From JAVBMV01 sp031552145 (GTDB taxonomy: Bacteria; Myxococcota; Myxococcia; Myxococcales; UBA5297), in contig JAVBMV010000005.1 in NCBI GenBank assembly GCA_031552145.1, positions 310,001 through 374,000 of the forward strand: 64,000 nucleotides of DNA. Reading direction: 5' to 3'. The notes beneath the pieces were generated by a model. That model was not told the origin of the DNA. It did not search any database and saw only the letters and a list, made by a program, of their open reading frames with translations. Below, one piece after another: positions 9,720 to 20,819 of the stretch (its first letter is position 1; every line of letters begins with the position of its first letter). Position numbers and translations under genes: made by a program.

Positions 9720-10358
9720 ATGAGACTCCATGAGTTCCTCGCGAGCGCGAGAGGCTGGCTCGAACGGCTCGAGTGCGCCGCGGAGCGGGCGGAGTCTTGG
9801 CTCGAGGCGCTTCTGGCGCCGCGCGCCTCGGCGAGCGAGGCCAAGGCGCAGGAGGCGGCGCAGGAGCAGGCGCAGGCCGAGGCGCGGGACGACGCGCCGC
9901 TGGAAGTGGGTGGCTATCCGCGCGGCGCTCTCACCGAGCTCTCGGGAGAGCCCTCTTCGGGCAAGAGCACCCGCGCGCTGGCCGCCGTTGCCGCCGCGCA
10001 CCGAGCGGGGCTCGACGCTATCTATTTCGACTGCGACCGTACCTTCGAGTCGCGCTACGCCGCGGGCCTCGGCGTGGACCTGGAGCGGCTGGTGCTCGCG
10101 AGGCCCGAGCGATACGGCGACGCGCTGGAGATGGCCGCGCGGCTGGCCCGGTCGGGGGTGGCGGAGCTCATCGTGCTCGACGCGCCCTGGACGCTCGCGG
10201 GAGAACGGACGCTGGACGCCGCCCGGCGGCTGGCCGCGGCGGTCGAGGAGAGCGGCTGCGCGCTGCTGCTGCTGGCGCGGGGGGGAAGAGAGGGGTGGCA
10301 GGATGGGGAGCCGCTCTTCAGACCCTTCTGTAAGGTCAGGTTGTCGCTCTCTACGTGA
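9720..10358 (+). CDS. Short RecA/ImuA-like P-loop ATPase
   Basis: 212 residues from the ATG at 9720; a TTG at 9702 is an alternative start. After a helical, Ala/Glu/Gln-rich N-terminal third comes a RecA-type core: GGYPRGALTELSGEPSSGKST with Walker A Lys82, a strand IYFDCDRTF, and Walker B ELIVLDAPW near residue 152. It is much shorter than RecA (about 350 residues) and lacks a recognisable L1/L2 DNA-binding region and C-terminal domain, so it resembles ImuA/SulA-like proteins more than true RecA. The neighbouring ComM ATPase suggests a role in DNA processing, but no imuB or dnaE2 is present here to support a mutasome assignment. Confidence 0.7.
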   Translation: MRLHEFLASARGWLERLECAAERAESWLEALLAPRASASEAKAQEAAQEQAQAEARDDAPLEVGGYPRGALTELSGEPSSGKSTRALAAVAAAHRAGLDAIYFDCDRTFESRYAAGLGVDLERLVLARPERYGDALEMAARLARSGVAELIVLDAPWTLAGERTLDAARRLAAAVEESGCALLLLARGGREGWQDGEPLFRPFCKVRLSLST

Positions 10359-10432
10359 GGTGCTCTTCAGGATTCTGCAAAGTGGAGAAGTCGTGCCATA
10401 AGAGTCGCTCGTCCCGTTCAGGAGCCGCCATC

Positions 10433-12034
10433 ATGCGCCACGAGAAACGCCCATTCCCTCGCTCACTCCACGCCGGCCGCCGCGCCGCGCTCTCGAGGGC
10501 GTTCGCCCTGGCGATGGTCGCGCTGCTCGGACTCGGCGCCTCTCCATGGGTGGCGGGGGCGGCGCAGGGCGCCGAGCCCGGGGCAAAGCCTGGGGCCAAG
10601 CCGCGTTTCGAGGAGCTGCTCAGGCTGGAGGAGTCGCGCTTCGCGGTCACCATCGTCGGGATCCCCGCCGGCAGCCTCACCGCGCGTTTGAGCAAGGGTG
10701 ATGTGAAGGGAGCGCCGGTGCTCCGGTTCGTGAGCGAGATGGTGCTCGATGCCAACCTCGCGGGCACTGTCGTCCAGCGCACCATGCGCACGGAGCGGGT
10801 CTACGAGTACCGGGATGGCGGCAGACTGCTCTCCTTCACGGTCGAGCGCGCCGGGGATGGGGGCGAGGAGCGGATCGTCGGCACCTGCTCGCCGGAGGGA
10901 GTGGAGCTGGTGCGCACACGGCCCGGGCGGCCGCAGGAGAAGAAGAGACTGCCGCCGACCAAAGATCATGTCGAGGCGATGCTGGTCGCGGAGGAGACGG
11001 CGCGCTCGGGAAAGAGCGCCAGCGGCTATCAGCTCGACACCGAGGAGACTATGACGGACCGGCTGATGACGACCGAGCTCATCGGGCGTCCCCGGCGCAA
11101 CTACGGGGGCGTTGAGCTGCCTGTCGCCGAGATCAAGGCGCAGCGGGAGGGCGAGGCTGCCGCCATGACCGTGGTGATCGGCGCCGACTTCCGGGAGCTG
11201 GAGTTCAGTATGGGGCAGATCGCGGGAAAACGCATCGACGGCGCACAGGAGAGCGCGCCGCGGGGCGCGGGCAAGCCCCCCGAAATCGATCTCTTCAAGG
11301 TCGCCGGCGTGCTGCTCGCGGCGCCCATCCCCGAGTCCTATAAGAAGGTCCCTGGGAGCGCGCGCTATCGGATCGGCGGCCTGCCGAAGGCGCAGTGGCG
11401 CAAGAGCGTCCGGCAGGCCTATTCGGAGGAGGGCGGGGCGACGATTCTGACCGTCTACGCGGCGAAGCCGACGGTGGCCAAGAACCTCCCGCTCGCCCTG
11501 GAGCGCGAGCGCCCGGAGTTTGCGAAGGCGCTCGAGTCGAACTTCCAGGTGGAGGCGGAGGCGCCCGAGATCGTGGCGCTGGCCAAGAAGGTGGCGGGCG
11601 ACAAGAAGAACGCGTGGGTGGTGGCAAAGCGGCTCAACGCCCACGTCTTCTCGACCTTGGGCAAGGCCTACGGGGCCTCCAACGAGAGCGCCACCGACGT
11701 ACTGGAGGCGGGGCGGGGCGACTGCACGGAGCACTCCCTCCTCATGGTCTCTCTCGCCCGGGCGCTGGGGATCCCCGCGCGCAGGGTAAACGGCCTCGTT
11801 TACGGCATCGCCTCGAATGGCGCGCCCGCCTTCATGTGGCACCAGTGGGTCGAGCTCTACACGGGAGAGTGGGTCGCCATGGATCCCACCTTTGGCCAGG
11901 AGGTGGCCGACGCGACGCACCTCGAGTTTGGGGGAGAGGGGCAATCGGGCGACGTGGCGGCGCTGATGGGGGCGCTCCAGATCGAGCTGCTCGGCAAGGC
12001 GCAGAGCGGCTCCAAGGGCGCCGGCAAGCACTGA
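10433..12034 (+). CDS. Exported transglutaminase-like (papain-fold) protein
   Basis: 533 residues. ATG at 10433 has GGAG 8 nt upstream; the open frame back to 10355 lacks a better start. The N-terminus is a signal peptide: basic (twin Arg, RRAALSR), then a hydrophobic run ending near AGAAQGA. The middle (about 50-350) has no domain I recognise. The C-terminus carries the transglutaminase-core triad Cys431 (GRGDCTEHS), His470 (WHQWVELY) and Asp484 (MDPTFGQ), correctly spaced for an active enzyme. Family members act as peptidases, transamidases or scaffolds; the substrate cannot be told. Acts outside the cytoplasm. Confidence 0.85.
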   Translation: MRHEKRPFPRSLHAGRRAALSRAFALAMVALLGLGASPWVAGAAQGAEPGAKPGAKPRFEELLRLEESRFAVTIVGIPAGSLTARLSKGDVKGAPVLRFVSEMVLDANLAGTVVQRTMRTERVYEYRDGGRLLSFTVERAGDGGEERIVGTCSPEGVELVRTRPGRPQEKKRLPPTKDHVEAMLVAEETARSGKSASGYQLDTEETMTDRLMTTELIGRPRRNYGGVELPVAEIKAQREGEAAAMTVVIGADFRELEFSMGQIAGKRIDGAQESAPRGAGKPPEIDLFKVAGVLLAAPIPESYKKVPGSARYRIGGLPKAQWRKSVRQAYSEEGGATILTVYAAKPTVAKNLPLALERERPEFAKALESNFQVEAEAPEIVALAKKVAGDKKNAWVVAKRLNAHVFSTLGKAYGASNESATDVLEAGRGDCTEHSLLMVSLARALGIPARRVNGLVYGIASNGAPAFMWHQWVELYTGEWVAMDPTFGQEVADATHLEFGGEGQSGDVAALMGALQIELLGKAQSGSKGAGKH

Positions 12035-12116
12035 GGCGCGGGGTGCGGCGCGAGGAGGCGGCTCGGGGCTATGTGGCCCGGCGGGGCCGATCTGCGCTTT
12101 CCCCGATCTTTGCCCT

Positions 12117-12144
12117 TCTCATTCAGGGGCGAAGTGCCTATCCT
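12117..12144 (+). promoter_or_regulatory. ppdK: Possible promoter of ppdK
   Basis: TTCTCA (12117-12122), a 16-nt spacer and TATCCT (12139-12144) match the housekeeping consensus at 4 of 6 positions each. It lies 31 nt before the ppdK ATG, whose ribosome site is TGGAGGA at 12161-12167. Weak evidence in GC-rich DNA. Confidence 0.33.
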
Positions 12145-12175
12145 CCGCGCCGTTTTTCACTGGAGGATTTCACCG

Positions 12176-15010
<2,835 letters not shown>

Positions 15011-15038
15011 CTCGAGGCAGTTACAGTAAGGTGTAGGC

Positions 15039-15069
15039 TCGGGAGGGTCGGCTTTGCCGGCCCTCTCGG
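15039..15069 (+). terminator. Hairpin terminator after ppdK
   Basis: A 14-bp stem (15039-15052 with 15056-15069, three G-T pairs) closes a TTT loop, 29 nt after the ppdK stop. Very stable, but the sequence after it (TAATTAAG) is only AT-rich, not a proper T-run, so termination efficiency is uncertain. Confidence 0.55.
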
Positions 15070-15106
15070 TAATTAAGGCGTATGCGCCACGTCAGCGAGG
15101 CACAGC

Positions 15107-16579
15107 GTGATTCGAACACAGGCACTATTTGCGACCCTCTGCTGCCTGACGTCGACCGTCGCCTGGGCGGATGCGCGTGATCCCGACCGGCTCGCGCCAA
15201 CGGATGGATATAGCTCGGTCGTCGTCGTCGCCTCGGGCCCCGGCCGTATCGTCGAACAGAGGCTCGATGTCTGGTTCTGGGGAGACCACGCCACTGTTCG
15301 AGCGCGCGTCAGGATGGACAAGAAGGGCGCCAAGGCGACCCTGGGCATCCTGTCGGGCGTGAGCGCGCCCACCATCGATTATCCGAACAAGCTCACCGCA
15401 GGGTTCTTTCCGGCGCTGGAGAGCGACAAGGGGCCCAGTACGGGCGTGGAAGAGAGAGGAGCCCGCCGGCTTCATCTCTTGCCCGCTGGTTCGCGGGAGG
15501 TGCTCTGGGTCGTCCCTTATGCTGGAGACACCTACGGGGGAAGGGGCGCAAACGACTGCTCGTGCGGCGATCCTTGGAACTTTTCCATCATCTTCTCGTC
15601 GTTCGAGCTTGATCCGTATCCAGAGGGATTGGGCGATGAGCGAGTTCGGTTCGAGGTGGTTTTGCATAACCGCACTGGAGCCTCATTTGGCTATGGAGAG
15701 AAGGCGACGCTCAAGGATGGCGAGAACAAGAGATTGCTTGTTGGGAAGAAGCATGGGGCTGGGTTGAAGGTCGATCTTCTGAAACACTGGAAAGGAGACC
15801 AGAGGCTCCTCGCGGAGGGTGGGCAGACCTCCCCGGGGCGGTTTTCGTTCGCGTGTTTTATTCCTCAGCCTGAGCCGGGGCTCTTCTATGGGGATAGGCC
15901 CTGGCAGGTGCGATGCGAGGGAATCCGAAACGGAAAGGTCTCGACCTACACGAAAAAGGCCCCCGCCGTTCTCCGAAGGGCGCATTTCGAGGAGAGCGGA
16001 AGATGGTATGCCCGCGATCTCGATATGTGGGTCGCCGGCCAGCTCGAAGAACGCATGAACGAAGGGGGGCCTCGCGGCTATTCCGACTGGCCCCTGTTCG
16101 AGGGCGGAGCCGTCCAGGCAATGGAACCTGCGTCCGTCAAGGTTTCGACTACGAGCGAGCTCTCCTCCGAGAGTGGCCGCTATACCGCGGCGAAACTAAT
16201 CGATCAGAGCGCCGACACTGCGTGGTGCACCAAGGCGAAGAAGGGCGAAGCGGTGACGTTCGAGCTGGAGTCGCCCGTCAAACTGAAGGCCCTCGCGCTT
16301 CTGCCTGGCATGGTGAGCACCGACTGGCTCTACCACGCGAATGCAGCACCACAGAGGCTCAGGGTAGTCGTCGGTGACAAGGAAATAGTCTGGGAACTGC
16401 CGTCGCTGGCGAGCGCGAACCTAATGCGCGAAGGAATGCGGGCGCTCTTGTTGGAGCTTCCCTCCGAGCCGGTGAACAAGCTGACCTTGGCGGTGGAGGC
16501 CCTGCGTCCCGGGCGGTACTACGAGGACCTGTGCATCTCCGAGGTGCTCCTGCTCAAGGAGCGACCGATTGCGAAGTGA
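15107..16579 (+). CDS. Exported protein with NADase-type glycan-binding-like C-terminal domain
   Basis: 490 residues from a GTG at 15107, with gagg 6 nt upstream; no in-frame ATG lies nearby. Signal peptide ends about AWA-DA near residue 22. The long middle part has no domain I recognise. The C-terminal 150 residues (from about STTSELSSESGRYTAAKLID, including DTAWCTKAKKGEAVTFELE) look like the discoidin-type fold found in NADase-type glycan-binding domains, so carbohydrate binding outside the cell is likely but unproven. No catalytic motif was seen. The middle of the gene is only about 50-53% GC (counted on two 60-nt lines), well below its neighbours, which suggests acquisition from elsewhere. 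Confidence 0.75.
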   Translation: MIRTQALFATLCCLTSTVAWADARDPDRLAPTDGYSSVVVVASGPGRIVEQRLDVWFWGDHATVRARVRMDKKGAKATLGILSGVSAPTIDYPNKLTAGFFPALESDKGPSTGVEERGARRLHLLPAGSREVLWVVPYAGDTYGGRGANDCSCGDPWNFSIIFSSFELDPYPEGLGDERVRFEVVLHNRTGASFGYGEKATLKDGENKRLLVGKKHGAGLKVDLLKHWKGDQRLLAEGGQTSPGRFSFACFIPQPEPGLFYGDRPWQVRCEGIRNGKVSTYTKKAPAVLRRAHFEESGRWYARDLDMWVAGQLEERMNEGGPRGYSDWPLFEGGAVQAMEPASVKVSTTSELSSESGRYTAAKLIDQSADTAWCTKAKKGEAVTFELESPVKLKALALLPGMVSTDWLYHANAAPQRLRVVVGDKEIVWELPSLASANLMREGMRALLLELPSEPVNKLTLAVEALRPGRYYEDLCISEVLLLKERPIAK

Positions 16580-16905
16580 GGGGTGATCCAAGGCGTGTGC
16601 GGAGCCTATCCCTGACGGCCGGGCGGCTTCAAGCTGGCAGTACGGCGGATCGAGGCCTCGCTCGCTTTGGGCGCCTCGGCACGCTTTGCGCCCTGACGCA
16701 TTCCGGTGATTGCGCCCGACGCGGCGCGTAGCGTTCCGCCTTCTGGGATGGCCGACGTTGGCCGCGTCGCCCCATACAGAGGTCGCCTACGCTGCCATGA
16801 CTATCTCGGGGTGGCGCATCCGGCGGGGCTGGCAAAGATTCCACGCGAACTGGCGGGCCCGCGCGGTGGGTCCGTGGCGTTGGGTCCAAAAGGGGGCATA
16901 TCGCA
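16580..16905 (+). other. 326-bp intergenic region without recognised gene
   Basis: Short open frames cross this stretch on both strands but none has a convincing ribosome site, composition or recognisable protein. It contains small GC inverted repeats (for example ggcgc/gcgcc around 16670-16693) but no hairpin with a T-run. It presumably carries the promoter of the lipoprotein gene at 16906; I could not pick a convincing one. Confidence 0.5.
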
Positions 16906-18648
16906 ATGAGAAGAGCATGGTCCATGGCGGCGCTCTGTTGTAGCGCCGCGCTCATCATGAGCTGTGGTGATGGTGGTAACGGAAAGAAGCCGCCGAAGCC
17001 AGAGCAATGCGAGAAAAATCAGACGGCGTGCGGCACCGCCTGCTGCAGCGCGGAGGAGGAGTGCGTCGCAGTCCAGTGCGTCCCCAAGGCGCCCTGTTCG
17101 CCCGAGTGCAGCGGTGCTACGCCACTCTGCGAGGCGGGAATCTGTAAGTGCAACGAAAGTTCGTGTGGGGTGGGCATGGTCTGCGCCGGCGGCATCTGCG
17201 TTGCCGACCCGAGCTGCGATCCCCCGTGCGCCGACACAACGCCGCTCTGTGTCAACGGCACCTGCCAATGTGACGAGAGCTCGTGCGAGGGGCACTTGGT
17301 CTGCATCTCGGGAGCATGTATCGAACCGCCGCCCTGCGAGCCCGCCTGCAGCGGCGCTACGCCGCTCTGTGTCAACGGGGTTTGTCAGTGTGACGAGACC
17401 TCGTGCGGCGCGGGAGAGAACTGCGTGGAGGGCGCCTGTGTCGCATCGGCGTGTGAACCTGCGTGCGATCCCACACTTCCGCTCTGCGTCGACGGCGTCT
17501 GCAAATGCGATGGCCTCTCCTGCGGCGAGGACGCGACCTGCGTCCTAGGCGTCTGTGTCGCGGCGCAGGACTGCGATCCGCTCTGCACTGGCACGACCCC
17601 ACTCTGCGTTGAGACGCAGTGCGTCTGCGCCGAGAGCTCCTGTGGGCCGGTCGCGAGCTGCGTCAGCGGCGTCTGCTCCTGCGACGCCGGGAGCACGATG
17701 TGCGGCCTCGATTGCTGCGCGGATGGTACCGAGAGCTGCATCGAGGGGAGCTGTGTGGCGACCGCCATCGACGGCTGCGCCGTGTCGCCTACCTACGGGA
17801 TGCTCAATCTGGCGGCGACGGCCTTCCCGATTGGCACGCCGACCAACCTGATCACCATGGAGGTCCCCTTCCCGGCCAACGAGGGCTCTACGACGCAGCT
17901 CCTCATCGAGGCGCGGAAGGGCTACGGGCGTTTCGCGGAGGGCTTCTCGACGGGTGAGTTCGAGCTCTCCGGGGCCGAGCTCAACTACGGCACCTGCGGC
18001 CTCTGCTTCCTGCTGCACAACAGCACGGAGGAGGAGACCAAGCGCTTCATGGTCACGCGCGGCCATGTGACCATCACCTCGGTCAGTGGCGGCTTCGATC
18101 TGACGCTTTCCAACGCCGCCTTCGAAGAGGTGACGCTCGACGCTTCGAATCTCTCGACGCCTGTCCAGGACGGCTGTACCGTGACGCTCGAGAGCGCGGT
18201 CTTCGCGGGGACCTTCCCGCCGGTGCCGCCCAATGACCTCTGTGGCGGGGAGATCGCGCTCACGCTGGGCGCTCTGCCGCTGGCGGGCGACAACACCTAC
18301 GCGACGCCTGCCTATGGCAACACGCCTGGAGACCTCTCCTCGGCGTGCGCACCGCTCGCGACTTGGGGGCTGGCGGGCAAGGAGGTGGTCTACTCCTATA
18401 CCCCGGCGGAGAGCGGTCCCTTTACGATCACGGTTACACCGTCGCGACTCACCGATCTGGCCATCTGGTACTCGACCACCTGCGGCGACATCGCCACCTG
18501 CGAGGGTGGCATCGACACCCTGGAGCCGGAGGAGACGCTGACGATCACGGGCGTGGCGGGGATTGAGTACTTCATCTTCGTCGACACCTTCGATCCGACG
18601 GTCGGCGGCCCCTTCACGATCCAGGTGCGCGCGGCGGCGGCGCCCTGA
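16906..18648 (+). CDS. Cys-rich repeat lipoprotein with one PPC-like domain
   Basis: 580 residues. Lipoprotein signal peptide with lipobox LIMSC at about residues 20-24. Then about six repeats of roughly 37 residues of the form CxPxCSGATPLCVNGxCxC(D/N)ESSCGxxxxCxxGxC (about residues 55-280), EGF-like in Cys spacing. A middle beta-rich region follows, then one C-terminal PPC-like domain starting PPNDLCGGEIALT and ending GIEYFIFVDTFDPTVGGPF. This is the build of the giant lipoproteins in this window in miniature: lipobox, Cys-rich stalk, PPC domain. Likely surface-exposed; partner unknown. The ATG at 16906 has a run of G about 10 nt upstream. Confidence 0.88.
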   Translation: MRRAWSMAALCCSAALIMSCGDGGNGKKPPKPEQCEKNQTACGTACCSAEEECVAVQCVPKAPCSPECSGATPLCEAGICKCNESSCGVGMVCAGGICVADPSCDPPCADTTPLCVNGTCQCDESSCEGHLVCISGACIEPPPCEPACSGATPLCVNGVCQCDETSCGAGENCVEGACVASACEPACDPTLPLCVDGVCKCDGLSCGEDATCVLGVCVAAQDCDPLCTGTTPLCVETQCVCAESSCGPVASCVSGVCSCDAGSTMCGLDCCADGTESCIEGSCVATAIDGCAVSPTYGMLNLAATAFPIGTPTNLITMEVPFPANEGSTTQLLIEARKGYGRFAEGFSTGEFELSGAELNYGTCGLCFLLHNSTEEETKRFMVTRGHVTITSVSGGFDLTLSNAAFEEVTLDASNLSTPVQDGCTVTLESAVFAGTFPPVPPNDLCGGEIALTLGALPLAGDNTYATPAYGNTPGDLSSACAPLATWGLAGKEVVYSYTPAESGPFTITVTPSRLTDLAIWYSTTCGDIATCEGGIDTLEPEETLTITGVAGIEYFIFVDTFDPTVGGPFTIQVRAAAAP

Positions 18649-18676
18649 TCGACGACAGGGCGCGGCGAGCAGCTAC

Positions 18677-18714
18677 AATCCTCCCGGCGGCACCTTCGTG
18701 TCGCCGGGAGGATT
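18677..18714. terminator. Bidirectional terminator between convergent genes
   Basis: A 17-bp stem (18677-18693 with 18698-18714, one G-T pair) closes a 4-nt loop. It sits in the 80-bp gap between the lipoprotein gene ending at 18648 and hutI ending at 18729 on the other strand, so it can serve both. There is no T-run on either side. Confidence 0.7.
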
Positions 18715-18728
18715 CGTGTTGTCGACGT

Positions 18729-20015
18729 CTATGCCGCCGCGCATGGGGCGAGCTCGCGCTCGTAGACCACCTTGCCGCGCTTGACGACCTGCCGCGTGTG
18801 GTTGATGGCGAGATGGTAGGGCAGGTGGGTGTGGCTCGAGGCGGCGTGGATGACGAGGTCGGCCTGCTTGCCCACGCAGAGCGAGCCGAGCCGCTCCTCC
18901 ATCCTGATCGCGCGCGCCGCGCCGCGGGTGAAGGCACAGAGCGCCTCGGCCGCGCTGAGCCCGTTCATGAGGCACGCGAGCGAGAGCGTGAGCGCGGCGT
19001 TCTCGCTCATCGCCGAACCGGGGTTGAGGTTGGTCGCGAGGGCGACCGTTACCCCGGCATCCCACAGCTTTCGCCCGGGGGCCCACACGGACTGACGGAG
19101 GAAGAGCGTCGAGACGGGGACGAGCACGGCGGCGACCTTGGCCTTCGCCATCGCCTCGATGCCCCCTTCGTCGATCGACTCGAGATGATCGGCGCTCGCC
19201 GCGCCAAGCTCAGCCGCGAGGCGGCTGGCGCCCATCTGCGACATCTGATCGGCGTGGAGGCGGGGGATGAGCCCCAGCTCCTTCCCGCGCGAGAGGATTC
19301 GCCGCCCCTCCTCGACCGTGAAGGCGCCCTCCTCCACGAAGGCATCGCAGAAGCGCGCCAGCTTCGCCTTGGCCGCCTCGGGGATGATCTCCTCGACGCA
19401 GAGCCGCACATAGCCTTCGCGATCCTTCGCGAACTCGGGCGGGATGGAGTGGGCGCAGAGCAGCGTGGGGACGATCTCGACGGGCTGGAGCGCGGGCAGG
19501 GCGGCCATGGCCTCCAGGCAGCAGAGCTCGCTCGCGCGGTCGAGGCCGTAGCCGGTCTTCAGCTCGGCGGTGGTGATGCCGAAGGAGAGGAGGCGCCCAA
19601 GGCGCGGCAGCGCGAGCCGAACCAGATCGTCGCGCGATGCGGCGCGCGTTGGGCGGATGGTGGCGCCGATGCCGCCGCCGCGCTTCGCGATCTCCAGGTA
19701 GGTGGCGCCGCCGCAGCGCTGGCTGAACTCGTCGCCGCGCTCCCCCGCGAAGAGGACGTGGGTGTGGCAGTCGACGAAACCTGGCGTGACGGTGCAGCCG
19801 CTGGCGTCGAGGGTGCGCGCGCCGGGAAGCGCGCGGACCGCCCCCTCGAGCTGAGAGTCGGGGCCGGTCCAGACTACCTGGCCCTGAAGGCAGGCGACGG
19901 AGCCACCCGCGACGAGGCCGAGCATCGACTCGCCGGAGGGACCGGGTCCCGCCATGGTGCAGAGCTCGGCGGCGCCGCGAATCAGCAGATCTGCGTCGAT
20001 CATGGTCTCGCTCAT
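18729..20015 (-). CDS. hutI: Imidazolonepropionase
   Basis: 428 residues. Third step of histidine degradation: hydrolyses imidazolone-5-propionate to N-formimino-glutamate; cytosolic metal-dependent amidohydrolase. Metal-binding HxH is in VDCHTHVLFAGERGDEF; other family motifs are GGGI(G)ATI, ELKTGYGL, HADQ and ATNLNPGSA. Start chosen at 20015, where ATG overlaps the stop of the upstream lipoprotein gene by 4 nt (ATGA); the longer open frame to 20120 runs inside that gene. hutH and hutU are not in the window. The ureohydrolase two genes upstream could supply the next step. Confidence 0.94.
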   Translation of the reverse strand: MSETMIDADLLIRGAAELCTMAGPGPSGESMLGLVAGGSVACLQGQVVWTGPDSQLEGAVRALPGARTLDASGCTVTPGFVDCHTHVLFAGERGDEFSQRCGGATYLEIAKRGGGIGATIRPTRAASRDDLVRLALPRLGRLLSFGITTAELKTGYGLDRASELCCLEAMAALPALQPVEIVPTLLCAHSIPPEFAKDREGYVRLCVEEIIPEAAKAKLARFCDAFVEEGAFTVEEGRRILSRGKELGLIPRLHADQMSQMGASRLAAELGAASADHLESIDEGGIEAMAKAKVAAVLVPVSTLFLRQSVWAPGRKLWDAGVTVALATNLNPGSAMSENAALTLSLACLMNGLSAAEALCAFTRGAARAIRMEERLGSLCVGKQADLVIHAASSHTHLPYHLAINHTRQVVKRGKVVYERELAPCAAA

Positions 20016-20749
20016 TTCTGTGGGTCGAGGCAGCCGGGCAGCTTCTCCAGCTCGGCCAGGAGCGACCAGCACTGAAGGGCGCTGGGCTTCCACCTGCTCT
20101 CGAAGTTGGCCTGCTGGCACCCCAGCTTCTTCAAGGAATCGATACAGGCGAGCGCAGTGACGGTCGCCTTGCGGCAGGCGAGGTCACTTGTCTGGAGCTG
20201 CGCTGTGCACGCGGCGCTCTCGGAGGGAATCTCCTTTCGCAGTGGCGGGAAGTCGGCGGGGTCGGCATTGCAGCCCGCCCAGAGCGGAGAGGGATCGGAG
20301 GCGAGCATCGCCAGTCGCTCGCAGGCGCGCTCGCGATAGGTCGCATTGCACTCCATGTCCATATACTTGGCGCCGAACTCCTCATCGCAGGCCATTTGGC
20401 TGCCGGCCCAGGCTGCCAGGGTCTCGGCTGTGCAGGGCGGAAGCTCTGTGTAGCAGTCGAGGATCCCCTCCGCGAACGCCACGCCATCCTTCGAGCAGGC
20501 CTGATATTGCCCCACGCACTTCTCTTGCGTGAGCTCGGTGTCGAAGTTGAACTCGTCGGCGCAACTGCTCTCCTGGAGCGCGGCGTTGAAGGTGAGCTCT
20601 TGGGTGCAGAGCGCCTCGAGCTGTCCGCGCTGGGAGGTGTTGGCGTCGCCGCCGGCGTCCCCCACATCGTTGTCGGAAGAATTCGAGGAGCCGCAGGCGG
20701 CGCAGAGCACGGCGAGGGCGAAAGTGAGGGCGGTGTCGCGGTAGTTCAT
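20012..20749 (-). CDS. Hypothetical Cys-rich lipoprotein
   Basis: 245 residues. Signal peptide with lipobox LCAAC, then a short Ser/Asp/Gly linker and a mostly helical, Cys-rich domain with about 15 Cys spread over 210 residues, likely disulfide-bonded outside the cytoplasm. I do not recognise the family. ATG at 20749 is the start that places the signal peptide properly; the upstream extension to 20806 adds unrelated residues. It lies between the ureohydrolase gene (70 nt upstream) and hutI (4-nt overlap), so it is probably co-transcribed with both. Confidence 0.85.
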   Translation of the reverse strand: MNYRDTALTFALAVLCAACGSSNSSDNDVGDAGGDANTSQRGQLEALCTQELTFNAALQESSCADEFNFDTELTQEKCVGQYQACSKDGVAFAEGILDCYTELPPCTAETLAAWAGSQMACDEEFGAKYMDMECNATYRERACERLAMLASDPSPLWAGCNADPADFPPLRKEIPSESAACTAQLQTSDLACRKATVTALACIDSLKKLGCQQANFESRWKPSALQCWSLLAELEKLPGCLDPQK

Positions 20750-20819
20750 GGCAGGTCCAAAGGTGTTGGGGAGCGTCGGGTGCTCGGGAGCGGATGATAG
20801 GAGCAACGCTTCGCGCCGC

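Noticed and set aside
9720..10358. Assignment of the small ATPase as RecA
   Set aside because: Too short, and the DNA-binding loops and C-terminal domain cannot be seen.
16710..16943. 77-codon open frame before the lipoprotein gene at 16906
   Set aside because: No ribosome site, Arg/Trp-biased composition, overlaps the real gene start out of frame.
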